From positions 1 through 62,177 of the forward strand of contig CANGUK010000003.1 in the NCBI GenBank assembly GCA_947457095.1: a stretch of 62,177 bases of DNA. The letters are read 5' to 3'. The position numbers were made by a program, and so were the translations under genes. The notes under the pieces are model-generated. The model was not told the origin of the DNA, ran no database searches, and saw only the letters and a list, made by a program, of their open reading frames with translations. Source of the stretch: Cyclobacteriaceae bacterium. Its GTDB lineage: Bacteria; Bacteroidota; Bacteroidia; Cytophagales; Cyclobacteriaceae. Of this stretch, positions 27,435 to 36,361 are shown in pieces. The number at the start of each line of letters is the position of its first letter. Position 1 is the stretch's first letter.

Positions 27435-28553
27435 ATGAAAACAGCTAGTTTTGATGTGGTGGTCGTTGGCTTGGGGGCAGTAGGTAGCGCTACGCTTTAC
27501 CAATTGAGCAAGAGAGGCATAGCTGCCTTGGGCATAGACCAATTTGAACCACCACATACTTTGGGATCGAGTCATGGAGAAACCCGCATCACTCGCCTGG
27601 CAGTAGGTGAAGGGGAAGAGTATGTTGCCCTGGCCAAGCGTTCGCATGAGATTTGGGCGGAACTGGAAGCCCTTTCTGGAAAGAAGATTCGTACCAAAAC
27701 AGGGGGAATTCTTTTGGATTCAGGGGTAAATCCTTGGTCTAAACATGGTGTAGAGGGATTTTGGGAACGGACCCTCCGGTATGCCCAGAATCAGCAGGTT
27801 TCGCATCGCGTACTTGACCTTTCCGAGGCAAGTAAAACTTATCCCGCTTTTCAACTTCCTCCAACAGCCAAAGTGTATTGGGAAGAAGAGGCAGGCTACC
27901 TATTCCCGGAACTTGCCATTGAGACCCAATTGGACTTGGCCAAAAAACAAGGGGCAGCAATTTGGACCTCTTCCAAGGTAAACTCCATTCAATCCGAGGG
28001 AGCGCAATTCCGAATCCAGGTGGAGGGGAAGGAAGTACTCGCAAAGCAGGTATTGCTAACTGCAGGTGGATGGGTGAAGGATTTTCTGCCCATGGCTTCC
28101 AAAAAGAGACTCTCTATCTGTCGACAAGTGCTGTATTGGCTTGCGATAGAAGAGGGATTTACGGATTGGCAGCGGTATCCGGTATGGATGTGGGGTTACG
28201 GGGCATCGCCTGAGGATTTTATTTATGGATTTCCCTCCTTGGATGGCAAGACGATCAAAATGGCCTCAGAATCCTTTGTGGAAGTGGATCATCCCGACCA
28301 GTTGGATCGAGAAGTGAACCCAGAGGAACAAGAGATTTTTTGGAAGACCAAGGTGGAGGGAAAATTGAAAGGGGTAAAAAAACAAGTTCTAAAGACTTCC
28401 GTCTGTTTCTATACCCTCACAGAAGATGCCCGTTTTGTGGTGGAAGAGATGGAAGACAATCCGAATTTTCTCTGGGTATCTGCATGCTCGGGTCATGGAT
28501 TTAAGCATTCCGCAGCCTTGGGTGAGGAGCTAGTACAGCGATTGGGGCATTGA
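27435..28553 (+). CDS. FAD-dependent amine oxidase, N-methyltryptophan/sarcosine oxidase type
   Basis: 372 residues of the DAO/MSOX fold. FAD-binding GLGAVGSATLYQLSKRG is near residues 12-28, then SSHGETRITRLA, the conserved flavin segment. Cys324 in VCFYTLTEDARFVV matches the cysteine that covalently holds FAD in monomeric sarcosine oxidase. It oxidises an N-methyl amino acid to amine, formaldehyde and peroxide; the exact substrate is unknown. No pathway neighbours. Confidence 0.88.
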   Translation: MKTASFDVVVVGLGAVGSATLYQLSKRGIAALGIDQFEPPHTLGSSHGETRITRLAVGEGEEYVALAKRSHEIWAELEALSGKKIRTKTGGILLDSGVNPWSKHGVEGFWERTLRYAQNQQVSHRVLDLSEASKTYPAFQLPPTAKVYWEEEAGYLFPELAIETQLDLAKKQGAAIWTSSKVNSIQSEGAQFRIQVEGKEVLAKQVLLTAGGWVKDFLPMASKKRLSICRQVLYWLAIEEGFTDWQRYPVWMWGYGASPEDFIYGFPSLDGKTIKMASESFVEVDHPDQLDREVNPEEQEIFWKTKVEGKLKGVKKQVLKTSVCFYTLTEDARFVVEEMEDNPNFLWVSACSGHGFKHSAALGEELVQRLGH

Positions 28554-28606
28554 ATGCCTAGGGACATTCCTTCCAAGTTTTATAGTCAAATCCGCTTCGA
28601 AAACCG

Positions 28607-28614
28607 TACTTTTG
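28607..28614 (+). promoter_or_regulatory. -7 promoter element of the ABC exporter gene
   Basis: TACTTTTG, a full match to TAnnTTTG, 23 bp before the ATG; -33 element not obvious. Confidence 0.45.
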
Positions 28615-28637
28615 CAGCCTGAATAGCTACCAAACCT

Positions 28638-30425
28638 ATGGCAAAGCAACGAGGCACTGCATTAGAGCCCGAAGAAAAAAGAAAGCTCAACAAGCAGAAT
28701 TTAAGCAAGTTGAACCAAATTTTTAAGTTTCTGACTCCCTACAAGGGAGCGTTTTTTGCTGGGTTATTGTTTCTGTTGTTCTCGTCTCTTACCCTCTTAA
28801 GTTTTCCTTTTGTAGCGGGAAAGTTGATCGATACCGCCCAGGGTTCAGCCTGGATTTTTTCGGATATCCACCACATTGCATTGCTCTTACTCGGCATTTT
28901 GGCCTTGCAAAGTGTATTTTCCTTCTTTCGCGTATGGTTGTTTGCCTTGGTTTCTGAAAAGGCCATGCGCGACATTCGACTTGCTGTCTATGGAAGATTG
29001 GTTCGCCTTCCCCTTCCTTTTTTTGACAAGCGCCGTACGGGGGAACTAATCAGCCGCATTACTTCAGATGTGGGATTGCTCCAAGACACCTTTTCTACAA
29101 CCCTTGCGGAGCTCTTTAGGCAGGTAGTGACCTTAGTGGCAGGAGTTGCATTCTTGCTCATCAATACCCCCAAGTTGACGGTATTCATGCTGGCTACCTT
29201 TCCGGTGTTAGTTCTATTTGCCTTGATTTTTGGGAAGTTTATCCGCCGGCTATCCAAAAAAACTCAGGACGAACTTGCCGCTGCCAATGTCATCGTGGAA
29301 GAGACACTGCAATCTATCAGCACAGTCAAATCTTTTGTAGGAGAAGCCTATGAGGTAAATCGATATGGCAAGGGATTGGAAAAAGTGGTTGGCGTTGCCT
29401 TATCCACTGCCAAATACCGAGGCGCATTTATTTCCTTCATCATCTTCGCCTTGTTTGGCGGAATTGTAGGCGTGATGTGGTATGGTGCAAGCCTAGTTGC
29501 TTCAGGCGAGATGAGCGTAGGGGAACTCGTTTCCTTTGTGCTCTACACCACGTTTATCGGAGGGTCCATCGCGGGCTTGGGTGACATTTACAGCCAATTG
29601 CAGAAAGCAATCGGAAGTTCTGAGCGCGTGGTTGAACTCTTGGCTGAAGAAGAGGAAGCCGGTGCAGGTGAGCAGATTACCGACTTTAAAGGAAACATTG
29701 AGTTTGATGCGGTAGGCTTTCATTACCCTACCCGACCTGAAGTGGAAGTCTTGCAAGGGCTGTCATTTCAAATTCAATCGGGGGAAAAGGTAGCACTTGT
29801 AGGCCCTTCAGGCGCTGGAAAATCTACGATTATTCAGTTGCTCTTGCGTTTTTATGAATCTACCACAGGCCAAATTCGAATTGATGGTCAGCCGCTAAAC
29901 CATTGGGAATTGGCTTCTCTGCGCAGTAAAATAGGGATTGTGCCTCAGGAGGTCTTGTTGTTTGGCGGAAGCATCCGAGAAAATATTGCCTATGCAAAGC
30001 CAGGTGCCACGGAAGAAGAAATCATCACTGCAGCAAAAAAAGCGAATGCTTGGCAGTTTATCTCCCAGTTTCCCGAGGGCTTGGATACCCTGGTAGGGGA
30101 GCGAGGGATTAAGCTTTCTGGAGGGCAGCGGCAGCGAGTAGCCATTGCGCGGGCAATCTTGAAAGATCCTGCAATTTTAATTTTGGATGAGGCCACTTCT
30201 TCTTTGGATGCAGAATCGGAAGCCCTAGTTCAGGAAGCCCTGAATGAATTGATGAAGGGAAGGACTACGCTAATTATTGCCCACCGACTGGCGACCATCC
30301 GAAAAGTGGATCGTATCTATGTATTGACTGGAGGAAAAATTGTGGAGCAAGGCAATCATCAGGAGCTAGTTCACGATACTGCGGGCGTCTATGCCAATCT
30401 GGTCCGACTCCAATTTGCGGATTAA
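28638..30425 (+). CDS. ABC exporter, fused membrane and ATPase domains
   Basis: 595-residue half-transporter of the MsbA/lipid-exporter type. Six-helix membrane domain at about 35-330, then ATPase domain: Walker A GPSGAGKST (near residue 389), signature LSGGQRQRVA (near 493), Walker B ILILDEATSSLD (near 512), H-loop IIAHRLAT. Works as a homodimer; substrate unknown (lipids or drugs in relatives). Its TAA stop is shared as TTAA with the convergent methyltransferase gene. Confidence 0.93.
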   Translation: MAKQRGTALEPEEKRKLNKQNLSKLNQIFKFLTPYKGAFFAGLLFLLFSSLTLLSFPFVAGKLIDTAQGSAWIFSDIHHIALLLLGILALQSVFSFFRVWLFALVSEKAMRDIRLAVYGRLVRLPLPFFDKRRTGELISRITSDVGLLQDTFSTTLAELFRQVVTLVAGVAFLLINTPKLTVFMLATFPVLVLFALIFGKFIRRLSKKTQDELAAANVIVEETLQSISTVKSFVGEAYEVNRYGKGLEKVVGVALSTAKYRGAFISFIIFALFGGIVGVMWYGASLVASGEMSVGELVSFVLYTTFIGGSIAGLGDIYSQLQKAIGSSERVVELLAEEEEAGAGEQITDFKGNIEFDAVGFHYPTRPEVEVLQGLSFQIQSGEKVALVGPSGAGKSTIIQLLLRFYESTTGQIRIDGQPLNHWELASLRSKIGIVPQEVLLFGGSIRENIAYAKPGATEEEIITAAKKANAWQFISQFPEGLDTLVGERGIKLSGGQRQRVAIARAILKDPAILILDEATSSLDAESEALVQEALNELMKGRTTLIIAHRLATIRKVDRIYVLTGGKIVEQGNHQELVHDTAGVYANLVRLQFAD

Positions 30426-31093
30426 CCCAGATTGTGTGCAGTTAGGGATTTGGTCATCCCAAGTACTTTTTCTTTGAGGAGGGTGCTGCCTGGGAACAAG
30501 ACCTTCATTTCCGATTCTTTGAGCAGCCGAATTTCATCTTGGTATTGACTGGCTTCTGCAGGGCTCCATCGCTTAAATCGGCTTAGTTTCGTTTTGGTTA
30601 GGATAAAGTGAAGCAAGGCCTTTGGGTAATACTGCGCAAATGGCAAAGCATAATGCGCTTCAATCGGAAAATAGACATTCGGAGTTTGTATAAAATGACT
30701 TTTGCCTACCCGGCAGATCTCAGAGGCCATTTTTCGTTGATTTTCAAAGGTGTATACGTGCTCGATTACTGAATTAGAAAACACCAAATCAAATCGATTA
30801 TCTTCAAATTCACGCATATCGGTGGCATCACCTTGCATCGCTTGAATGGCAGGATGGCTTGTTTTTTCAAGGTGGAGGTTGAGTAGGGTGATGCGAACAC
30901 CGGGATGATTGAGCAAGGAACTTTGTTGCCAAAAATAGTCCGCGCCACCTACATCCAAAATTTCAATTTTTTCCACCCCTGCAAAGTGCGCAAAGAATAG
31001 GTTTTCGAATTCCAGAAGCCGTTTTCTGCGAAATTTAAAGCCTAAAGATTGTGGATCGTCTGAGGATGCAAAAAAATGAAAAAGGGAGGACAT
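30422..31093 (-). CDS. Class I SAM-dependent methyltransferase
   Basis: About 223 residues from ATG 31093; a TTG 36 codons upstream gives a longer form but with an Arg/Lys-rich extension I judge non-coding. Motif I is IEILDVGGADYFW, acidic loop around NLHLE, motif near DATDMREFEDNRFDLVFSNSVIEHV. Methyltransf_11 type; substrate unknown, but it sits divergent to a sugar-transferase gene, which suggests glycan or lipid modification. Stop shared with the ABC exporter gene. Confidence 0.82.
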   Translation of the reverse strand: MSSLFHFFASSDDPQSLGFKFRRKRLLEFENLFFAHFAGVEKIEILDVGGADYFWQQSSLLNHPGVRITLLNLHLEKTSHPAIQAMQGDATDMREFEDNRFDLVFSNSVIEHVYTFENQRKMASEICRVGKSHFIQTPNVYFPIEAHYALPFAQYYPKALLHFILTKTKLSRFKRWSPAEASQYQDEIRLLKESEMKVLFPGSTLLKEKVLGMTKSLTAHNLG

Positions 31094-31206
31094 GTACTTT
31101 TTGTTCCTTGGAAAGTGAGAAATATGTCCAAAAGTAATAAGCCTTGAGAATTTCTTTCTTAATTTTACAAAGTTTCCTTCCGTATCCCTGTTTTTTGCCA
31201 ATTTTT

Positions 31207-31235
31207 TTTGACAAGAAGAGGGCCCACTAGGTTTA
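31207..31235 (+). promoter_or_regulatory. Possible promoter of the sugar-transferase gene
   Basis: TTTG at 31207-31210, 17 bp, TAGGTTTA at 31228-31235 (one mismatch to TAnnTTTG), 8 bp before the ATG. Confidence 0.35.
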
Positions 31236-31242
31236 GATTTTT

Positions 31243-32613
31243 ATGAAGAGAAGATTTGATACGTATTTTCCCTGGTTGTTTACAGTCAGTGATTTTTTAG
31301 CATCCTTACTTTCTATGGCGATTGCAAATGCTTTTTTGCAGCGTTATCATGTATTGGGACAAACAGAATTCTCCGCATTTCTACCGCTCAGCCTTCTTTG
31401 GATTTTAATTTCTAGCCTACGGAAAGATTATAAAATAGGGCGTACAGACGAGTACGATAAAACGTTAAGTAGCTTTTCTGTCACCTTAATCTGGTTTTTA
31501 GGAGCTACTGCCATTCTTTGGACCCCACTTCAAGAAGGAAATTACCGTTGGATTCAAATCGGAGCCTTGGGTTTGACACTCGGGCTGTTGATGGGAATTT
31601 TCCGTGTGGCTGTGCAGATGGTTCTCAAGAAGTACCGAGCTTCTGGCAATAACTATCAAAATGCAATCATTGTAGGAAAAGGAAGTACAAGCCCTAGATT
31701 GGTAGATGTACTACGTATCCGGAAAGATTTTGGCATTAACTTTTTAGGATACTTTGATGATCAAGCGGATTGCGAACAAACTAGAGGTTCGGTTGAAGAT
31801 TTATTTGAAAAAGTCCCAAAAATGAATGTGGATTTGATCTACATCCATGAAAAGTTGGAGGCTAGTCTAGTGAAGCGGGTAATTGATTTTGCAGATGAGA
31901 ATTACATCAAAGTGAAGATGATTCCTGGAAAAAGTCTGCAGTTAGAAAAAAGTCTTTCCTTTTCTCGCTATGGAGACTTCTTTGTCATCAATGTCAACGA
32001 CATTCCATTAGATCATCCGCTCAATAGCTTTGCCAAGCGCGTATTTGATCTTGCCTTTGCCAGTTTTGTGACTGTATTTATTCTTTCCTGGCTTATACCA
32101 TTGGTAGGGATATTGATAAAATTGGAATCTAGAGGCCCAGTCTTTTTTATTCAAAAACGGAATGGTCTGAATAATAAGGTATTCGATTGCCTTAAGTTTC
32201 GTTCCATGACTCCAAACGATTATGCTGATTCGCAACAGGCTACCAAGGATGATCCTCGAGTAACTCGAATCGGAGCTTTCCTTCGCAATAGTTCTTTGGA
32301 TGAAATGCCTCAGTTTTTGAATGTACTCATGGGGAGCATGTCAATTGTAGGCCCAAGACCTCATACCTTGCCCATGAACGATACCTTTCGAACCCAAATC
32401 GAACGCTACAATTCGCGGCATAAAATTAAGCCCGGAATTACCGGTTTGGCGCAAGTTAGAGGTTACCGAGGCGAAATTGAGAATTCCTTCCAAATTCGTT
32501 CTAGAGTACGCCTAGACTATTTTTACATCAACAATTGGTCTTTTCTTCTAGACTTGGAGATTATGGTCAAAACGGTGTATGAGTTGTTGTTTAATCGTGA
32601 AAATGCCTATTGA
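31243..32613 (+). CDS. Polyprenyl-phosphate sugar-1-phosphate transferase
   Basis: 456 residues of the WbaP/exopolysaccharide transferase type: N-terminal helices (to ~130), a CoA-binding-like Rossmann segment (NAIIVGKGSTSPRLVDVLR near 145) and a C-terminal bacterial sugar-transferase domain from about 262, with KRVFDLAFA, KFRSMTPNDYAD, NSSLDEMPQFLNVL and SIVGPRPH. It starts O-antigen or exopolysaccharide units by loading a sugar phosphate on undecaprenyl phosphate. The gene overlaps the next methyltransferase by 11 bp. Confidence 0.92.
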   Translation: MKRRFDTYFPWLFTVSDFLASLLSMAIANAFLQRYHVLGQTEFSAFLPLSLLWILISSLRKDYKIGRTDEYDKTLSSFSVTLIWFLGATAILWTPLQEGNYRWIQIGALGLTLGLLMGIFRVAVQMVLKKYRASGNNYQNAIIVGKGSTSPRLVDVLRIRKDFGINFLGYFDDQADCEQTRGSVEDLFEKVPKMNVDLIYIHEKLEASLVKRVIDFADENYIKVKMIPGKSLQLEKSLSFSRYGDFFVINVNDIPLDHPLNSFAKRVFDLAFASFVTVFILSWLIPLVGILIKLESRGPVFFIQKRNGLNNKVFDCLKFRSMTPNDYADSQQATKDDPRVTRIGAFLRNSSLDEMPQFLNVLMGSMSIVGPRPHTLPMNDTFRTQIERYNSRHKIKPGITGLAQVRGYRGEIENSFQIRSRVRLDYFYINNWSFLLDLEIMVKTVYELLFNRENAY

Positions 32614-33556
32614 GTTGGCGTACAGCTGTCACTACTGCCATTCATCTCAGGGAACCAATTTTTTAGCGACAGAGCGCATGCTCGGACTAGGAGGAGAATT
32701 CTCCTATGCAGCTTGTGCGGATTGTGGATCCATCCAACTGCAAACTGTTCCCAAAGACCTCAGCCCCTATTACCCGAGCGCCTATTATTCCTTGGGACGT
32801 CTTCAGCCCTCAGGTGTAATTCGAAATTTTTTAAAGAAAATACGAATGCGGGCTTTTTTGGCCACGGGCCTTCCCTTGTTGTCTCCCCGATTTGGTGGCT
32901 ACTGGCTCAAAAAACTCAATCCTAAGTTTACAGACTGCATCGCAGATGTGGGTTGCGGCAATGGGCAGCTCTTGTATGAATTGCATGTGGCGGGATTTAA
33001 AAACCTGCATGGATTTGATCCCTATTTGGAAAAAACGATGCAATTGGCATCTGGCCTAAAGCTTTGGAAACAGGACCTTGCGGAGACGGATCTCAAATTT
33101 GATGTGTTGATGCTTCACCATTCCTTTGAGCACCTCGCTGACCCTGAGGAGGTACTTCGAACCTGCTTTGAACGATTAAATCCTGGAGGGAGGTTATTGG
33201 TGCGCTGTCCAGTGGCTGATGCAGCCGTATGGAAAGAAAAGCAAGCCCTTTGGGTTCAGCTCGATGCTCCTCGACACATATCTATACCCAGTACCCAAGG
33301 ATTTGTAGGGGCAGCTCAGCGTAGTGGCTTTGAAACAAAGGAGATCCTTTTTGATTCTACAGCCTTCCAATTTTGGGGAACATCCTTGTACGAACATGGA
33401 GAAAAGCTCGACAGGAGCAAAATCAACACCTATTTTACTGCCAAGCAGCTCGATGAATGGGAGAAGAAAGCCATTCAATACAACCTTGAAGGAAAAGGAG
33501 ATCAAGCCTGCTTCTTTTGTGTAAAGCCTGGGGAAAAAGTGGAGGAGCAGGCATGA
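32603..33556 (+). CDS. Class I SAM-dependent methyltransferase with zinc-ribbon start
   Basis: About 317 residues from ATG 32603. The N-terminus has CHYC and, after ~25 residues, CADCG, a likely zinc ribbon, then Methyltransf_23-type core: DVGCGNGQLLYELH, DVLMLHHSFEHLADPEEVL, and LNPGGRLLVRCP. Such proteins often modify sugars in polysaccharide clusters, matching the overlapping sugar transferase; the substrate is not known. Its stop overlaps the 2H phosphoesterase start (ATGA). Confidence 0.85.
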   Translation: MPIELAYSCHYCHSSQGTNFLATERMLGLGGEFSYAACADCGSIQLQTVPKDLSPYYPSAYYSLGRLQPSGVIRNFLKKIRMRAFLATGLPLLSPRFGGYWLKKLNPKFTDCIADVGCGNGQLLYELHVAGFKNLHGFDPYLEKTMQLASGLKLWKQDLAETDLKFDVLMLHHSFEHLADPEEVLRTCFERLNPGGRLLVRCPVADAAVWKEKQALWVQLDAPRHISIPSTQGFVGAAQRSGFETKEILFDSTAFQFWGTSLYEHGEKLDRSKINTYFTAKQLDEWEKKAIQYNLEGKGDQACFFCVKPGEKVEEQA

Positions 33557-34143
33557 AAGGAATGGGCAAATACTTTGTGGGGCTACTTCCACCTGCTCCG
33601 CTTGAAGCCCAATTCAAAACAGTTAAACAAGGATTTGCGGATCAATTTCAAGTAAAATACGCCCTTCAAGCTCCGGCTCACTTGACACTAAAGATGCCCT
33701 TTCGATACAAAGAGGCTAAAGAAAAAGAACTAGGGGCGCGATTAACTACGGTGTTGGAGGGTCAAATGCCATTTCTGATTCAGCTAACTGGCATTGGACA
33801 TTTTGGGAATAGGAATATCCACCAACAAGTGGCCCCGTCTGACTCCTTGATTAGCCTCCAGACCACTTTACGTAGCTTCTGCAAAAGATCCTTACACTTG
33901 GTGGAGGAACTTAGCGACCGCAACTTCCAGCCGCACCTGACCTTGGCGTATAAGGATCTGAAGCCTTCCCATTTTGAGGAGGTTCTAGCCTTTGCCCGAA
34001 AAAATGCTGTAAAAGGGGAATTTTTGGTGGAACAGGCATATTTATTAAAAAAAGTGGAGGGACGCTGGAAGGTGATTGCTCCATTAGCTTTTGGGACTAG
34101 TTCAGATAATCTAGCACCAGGAGCAACGAAAGAATCTGCCTAA
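33553..34143 (+). CDS. 2'-5' RNA ligase / 2H phosphoesterase family protein
   Basis: 196 residues from ATG 33553 with two HxT motifs, His43 in HLTLKMPF and His128 in HLTLAYKD, defining the LigT/ThpR 2H superfamily that opens or closes 2',3'-cyclic phosphates on RNA or nucleotides. Real substrate unknown. The start overlaps the methyltransferase stop, so translation is coupled though the function seems unrelated. Confidence 0.85.
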   Translation: MKGMGKYFVGLLPPAPLEAQFKTVKQGFADQFQVKYALQAPAHLTLKMPFRYKEAKEKELGARLTTVLEGQMPFLIQLTGIGHFGNRNIHQQVAPSDSLISLQTTLRSFCKRSLHLVEELSDRNFQPHLTLAYKDLKPSHFEEVLAFARKNAVKGEFLVEQAYLLKKVEGRWKVIAPLAFGTSSDNLAPGATKESA

Positions 34144-34213
34144 GCCAATTTTTTTCAGGCCTAATGAAACAATTTGCCTTGAAAAACTGATTTATATCCA
34201 TCTCCTTTACTCC

Positions 34214-35686
34214 ATGAAAAAAGCGTTTGTAGTTGGTTCGGGTATTGCTGGAATTGCCTCCTCCATTCGCTTGGCGGTTAAAGGCTATGAAGTGGAGGTT
34301 TTTGAGGCCAATGCCTACCCGGGAGGAAAGCTTTCTGCGATTGAAGGAAAAGGCTACCGCTTTGATGCAGGGCCTTCCCTGTTTACGCTACCCGAACAGG
34401 TGGAAGAATTGTTTCATCTAGCAGGCAAAAATCCAACCGACCACTTTGAATACGAGCGGCTCGATGTGGTCTGTCATTATTTTTGGGAAGATGGCACGAA
34501 GGTGAAGGCATGGGCAGACCCGGATCGGTTTGCTACTGAAGTAGCGTCTCAACTTGGGGTTTCCGATAAGGGCATCAAGGAGGTGCTCAAGCGCTCTGCA
34601 TTTATTTACGAGCACCTCGCTCCCTTGTTTATGCACCGTTCCCTTCGAAAGTTAGGAACTTGGCTAGGCCCCCAAGCACTGAAAGCATATTTGAACTTGG
34701 GCAAACTGGGTCTTTTTTCTACCATGCATGCATCCAACACCCAGCTATTGGGAGATTCGAAGTTGGTGCAGCTCTTTAATCGGTATGCCACCTACAATGG
34801 CTCCGATCCCTACCAGACTCCAGCAACGCTGACCATCATTCCCCACCTGGAATTTAATCTAGGGGCATATTTCCCCAAGCGGGGCATGCATGACATCAGC
34901 ATGAGTTTGTACAAGCTGGCCTTGTCCTTGGGCGTTCGCTACCATTTCAATGCCCCTGTGGAAGAAGTTCTGGTGGAGAAGGGACGTGCCTGTGGGCTAC
35001 GGGTAAAGGGAGAAAATTTGGCGGCAGATCTTGTGGTCAATAACATGGACATGGTCAATGCCTACAAAACCATTCTCAAAAAGCAGGCGCAGCCTAAAAA
35101 ACTGTTGGAGCAGCCTAAATCAAGCTCTGCCCTGATTTTTTATTGGGGAATTACCCAGGTGTTTGAGGAAATAGGTATGCACAACATCTTTTTTTCAGAA
35201 GATTACGAGACGGAGTTTGTGCATATTTTCAGAAAGGGAACCATCTATGAGGACCCCACTGTCTACATCAATTGTACTTCCGTAACCAAAGCGGACGATG
35301 CGCCTGCAGGGGGCATGAATTGGTTTACGATGATCAATGTGCCCAACAATCAGGGTCAAGATTGGGATAAGCTGATTGCAAAGGCCAGGAAGGATATTCT
35401 TGCTAAGTTGAGCCGATTGCTGCATGCAGATATTGAAAAATTGATTGCCTTTGAAGAAGTGCTAGATCCCAGAAGCATTGAATCCAAGACCTCTTCTGCA
35501 CATGGAGCCTTGTATGGCAATAGTTCAAATACCCGCTTTGCAGCTTTTCTGAGGCACCCGAATGTTTCCACTCAACTCAAAAATCTATATTTCTGTGGGG
35601 GCTCGGTTCATCCAGGTGGAGGCATTCCACTTGCCTTACTTTCTGCCAAGATTATGTCCGAAGAAATCCCGGTTTTGAAAAAGTAA
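34214..35686 (+). CDS. Carotenoid desaturase (CrtD/CrtI family)
   Basis: 490-residue flavoprotein; dinucleotide-binding GSGIAGIASSIRLAVKG at 8-24, GGKL near 37, and the family C-terminal block FCGGSVHPGGGIPLALLSAK that closes the FAD site. GPSLFTLPEQVEELF matches CrtD-like (hydroxycarotenoid 3,4-desaturase) members of Cytophagales, which make flexixanthin-type pigments, better than CrtI, but I cannot exclude CrtI. No other carotenoid gene lies in the window. Confidence 0.85.
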   Translation: MKKAFVVGSGIAGIASSIRLAVKGYEVEVFEANAYPGGKLSAIEGKGYRFDAGPSLFTLPEQVEELFHLAGKNPTDHFEYERLDVVCHYFWEDGTKVKAWADPDRFATEVASQLGVSDKGIKEVLKRSAFIYEHLAPLFMHRSLRKLGTWLGPQALKAYLNLGKLGLFSTMHASNTQLLGDSKLVQLFNRYATYNGSDPYQTPATLTIIPHLEFNLGAYFPKRGMHDISMSLYKLALSLGVRYHFNAPVEEVLVEKGRACGLRVKGENLAADLVVNNMDMVNAYKTILKKQAQPKKLLEQPKSSSALIFYWGITQVFEEIGMHNIFFSEDYETEFVHIFRKGTIYEDPTVYINCTSVTKADDAPAGGMNWFTMINVPNNQGQDWDKLIAKARKDILAKLSRLLHADIEKLIAFEEVLDPRSIESKTSSAHGALYGNSSNTRFAAFLRHPNVSTQLKNLYFCGGSVHPGGGIPLALLSAKIMSEEIPVLKK

Positions 35687-35702
35687 TTGGCTTTTTAGAG
35701 CT

Positions 35703-35743
35703 AAAAAAAAGAGCGGCCTAGTTGGTCGCTCTTTCTATTTTTT
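35703..35743. terminator. Bidirectional terminator between the desaturase gene and ndk
   Basis: AAAGAGCGGCC and GGTCGCTCTTT form an 11-bp stem with one G-T wobble; A-run to the left, T-rich to the right. Confidence 0.8.
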
Positions 35744-35753
35744 GAGGAATGGA

Positions 35754-36176
35754 TTAAAGCACTCGCTCGTATTGGTTGAAGAAGAAGCTGCCTTCAATGG
35801 CTGCATTCTCATCTGAGTCAGAGCCATGTACTGCATTTGCCTCTATGGATTTAGCAAAGATTTTACGGATAGTACCCTCTGCTGCATTAGCTGGGTTTGT
35901 GGCACCGATTAGATTACGGAAATCCTCTACCGCATTGTTTTTTTCTAGGATAGCTGCAAAAATTGGGGCAGAAGACATATAGGAGCATAAGTCCTTGTAG
36001 AAAGGTCTTTCGCTATGTACTTCATAGAATTTACCTGCTAATTCTGGAGTAAGTCGGGTAGCCTTTAAAGCAACGATTTTAAAGCCTGCCTCTTCAATCA
36101 TTTTTAAAATTGCACCTGAGTTGCCTGCTAGGAAAGCATCTGGCTTAATCATAGTGAATGTTCTGGTTCCTGCCAT
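35754..36176 (-). CDS. ndk: Nucleoside diphosphate kinase
   Basis: 140 residues. The phospho-histidine is His117 in NAVHGSDS, and [10 protein letters not shown] near the N-terminus is the usual start of the fold. Balances NTP pools by gamma-phosphate transfer. Normal length and start. Divergent from the NrnA-like gene; a full-match TAATTTTG element lies upstream on its strand. Confidence 0.96.
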   Translation of the reverse strand: MAGTRTFTMIKPDAFLAGNSGAILKMIEEAGFKIVALKATRLTPELAGKFYEVHSERPFYKDLCSYMSSAPIFAAILEKNNAVEDFRNLIGATNPANAAEGTIRKIFAKSIEANAVHGSDSDENAAIEGSFFFNQYERVL

Positions 36177-36209
36177 GGTATTTGGAGTTTCATTGGTTTA
36201 TTTCGGCTG

Positions 36210-36217
36210 CAAAATTA
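36210..36217 (-). promoter_or_regulatory. -7 promoter element of ndk
   Basis: Reading on the - strand, TAATTTTG matches TAnnTTTG fully, 33 bp upstream of the ndk ATG. Confidence 0.45.
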
Positions 36218-36292
36218 GCGCTTTTTGATTCATATTTAGATGGAGCATGTAGAATTCTCTCTTAGGTGCTTCAGTATCAGCAAATTTGATGC

Positions 36293-36324
36293 TTTGGGAT
36301 TTGTTTAAAATTTGTTGACCTTTG
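36293..36324 (+). promoter_or_regulatory. Promoter of the NrnA-like gene
   Basis: TTTG at 36293-36296, 20 bp, GACCTTTG at 36317-36324 (one mismatch to TAnnTTTG); ATG is 37 bp further on. Confidence 0.45.
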
Positions 36325-36361
36325 CTGCCTCCGAAGCCAAAAGTGCAGCTGAATCAAATAA

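Noticed and set aside
31094-31201. N-terminal extension (36 codons) of the first methyltransferase from TTG
   Set aside because: Basic, unlike the family, and would occupy the whole intergenic promoter space; ATG 31093 preferred.
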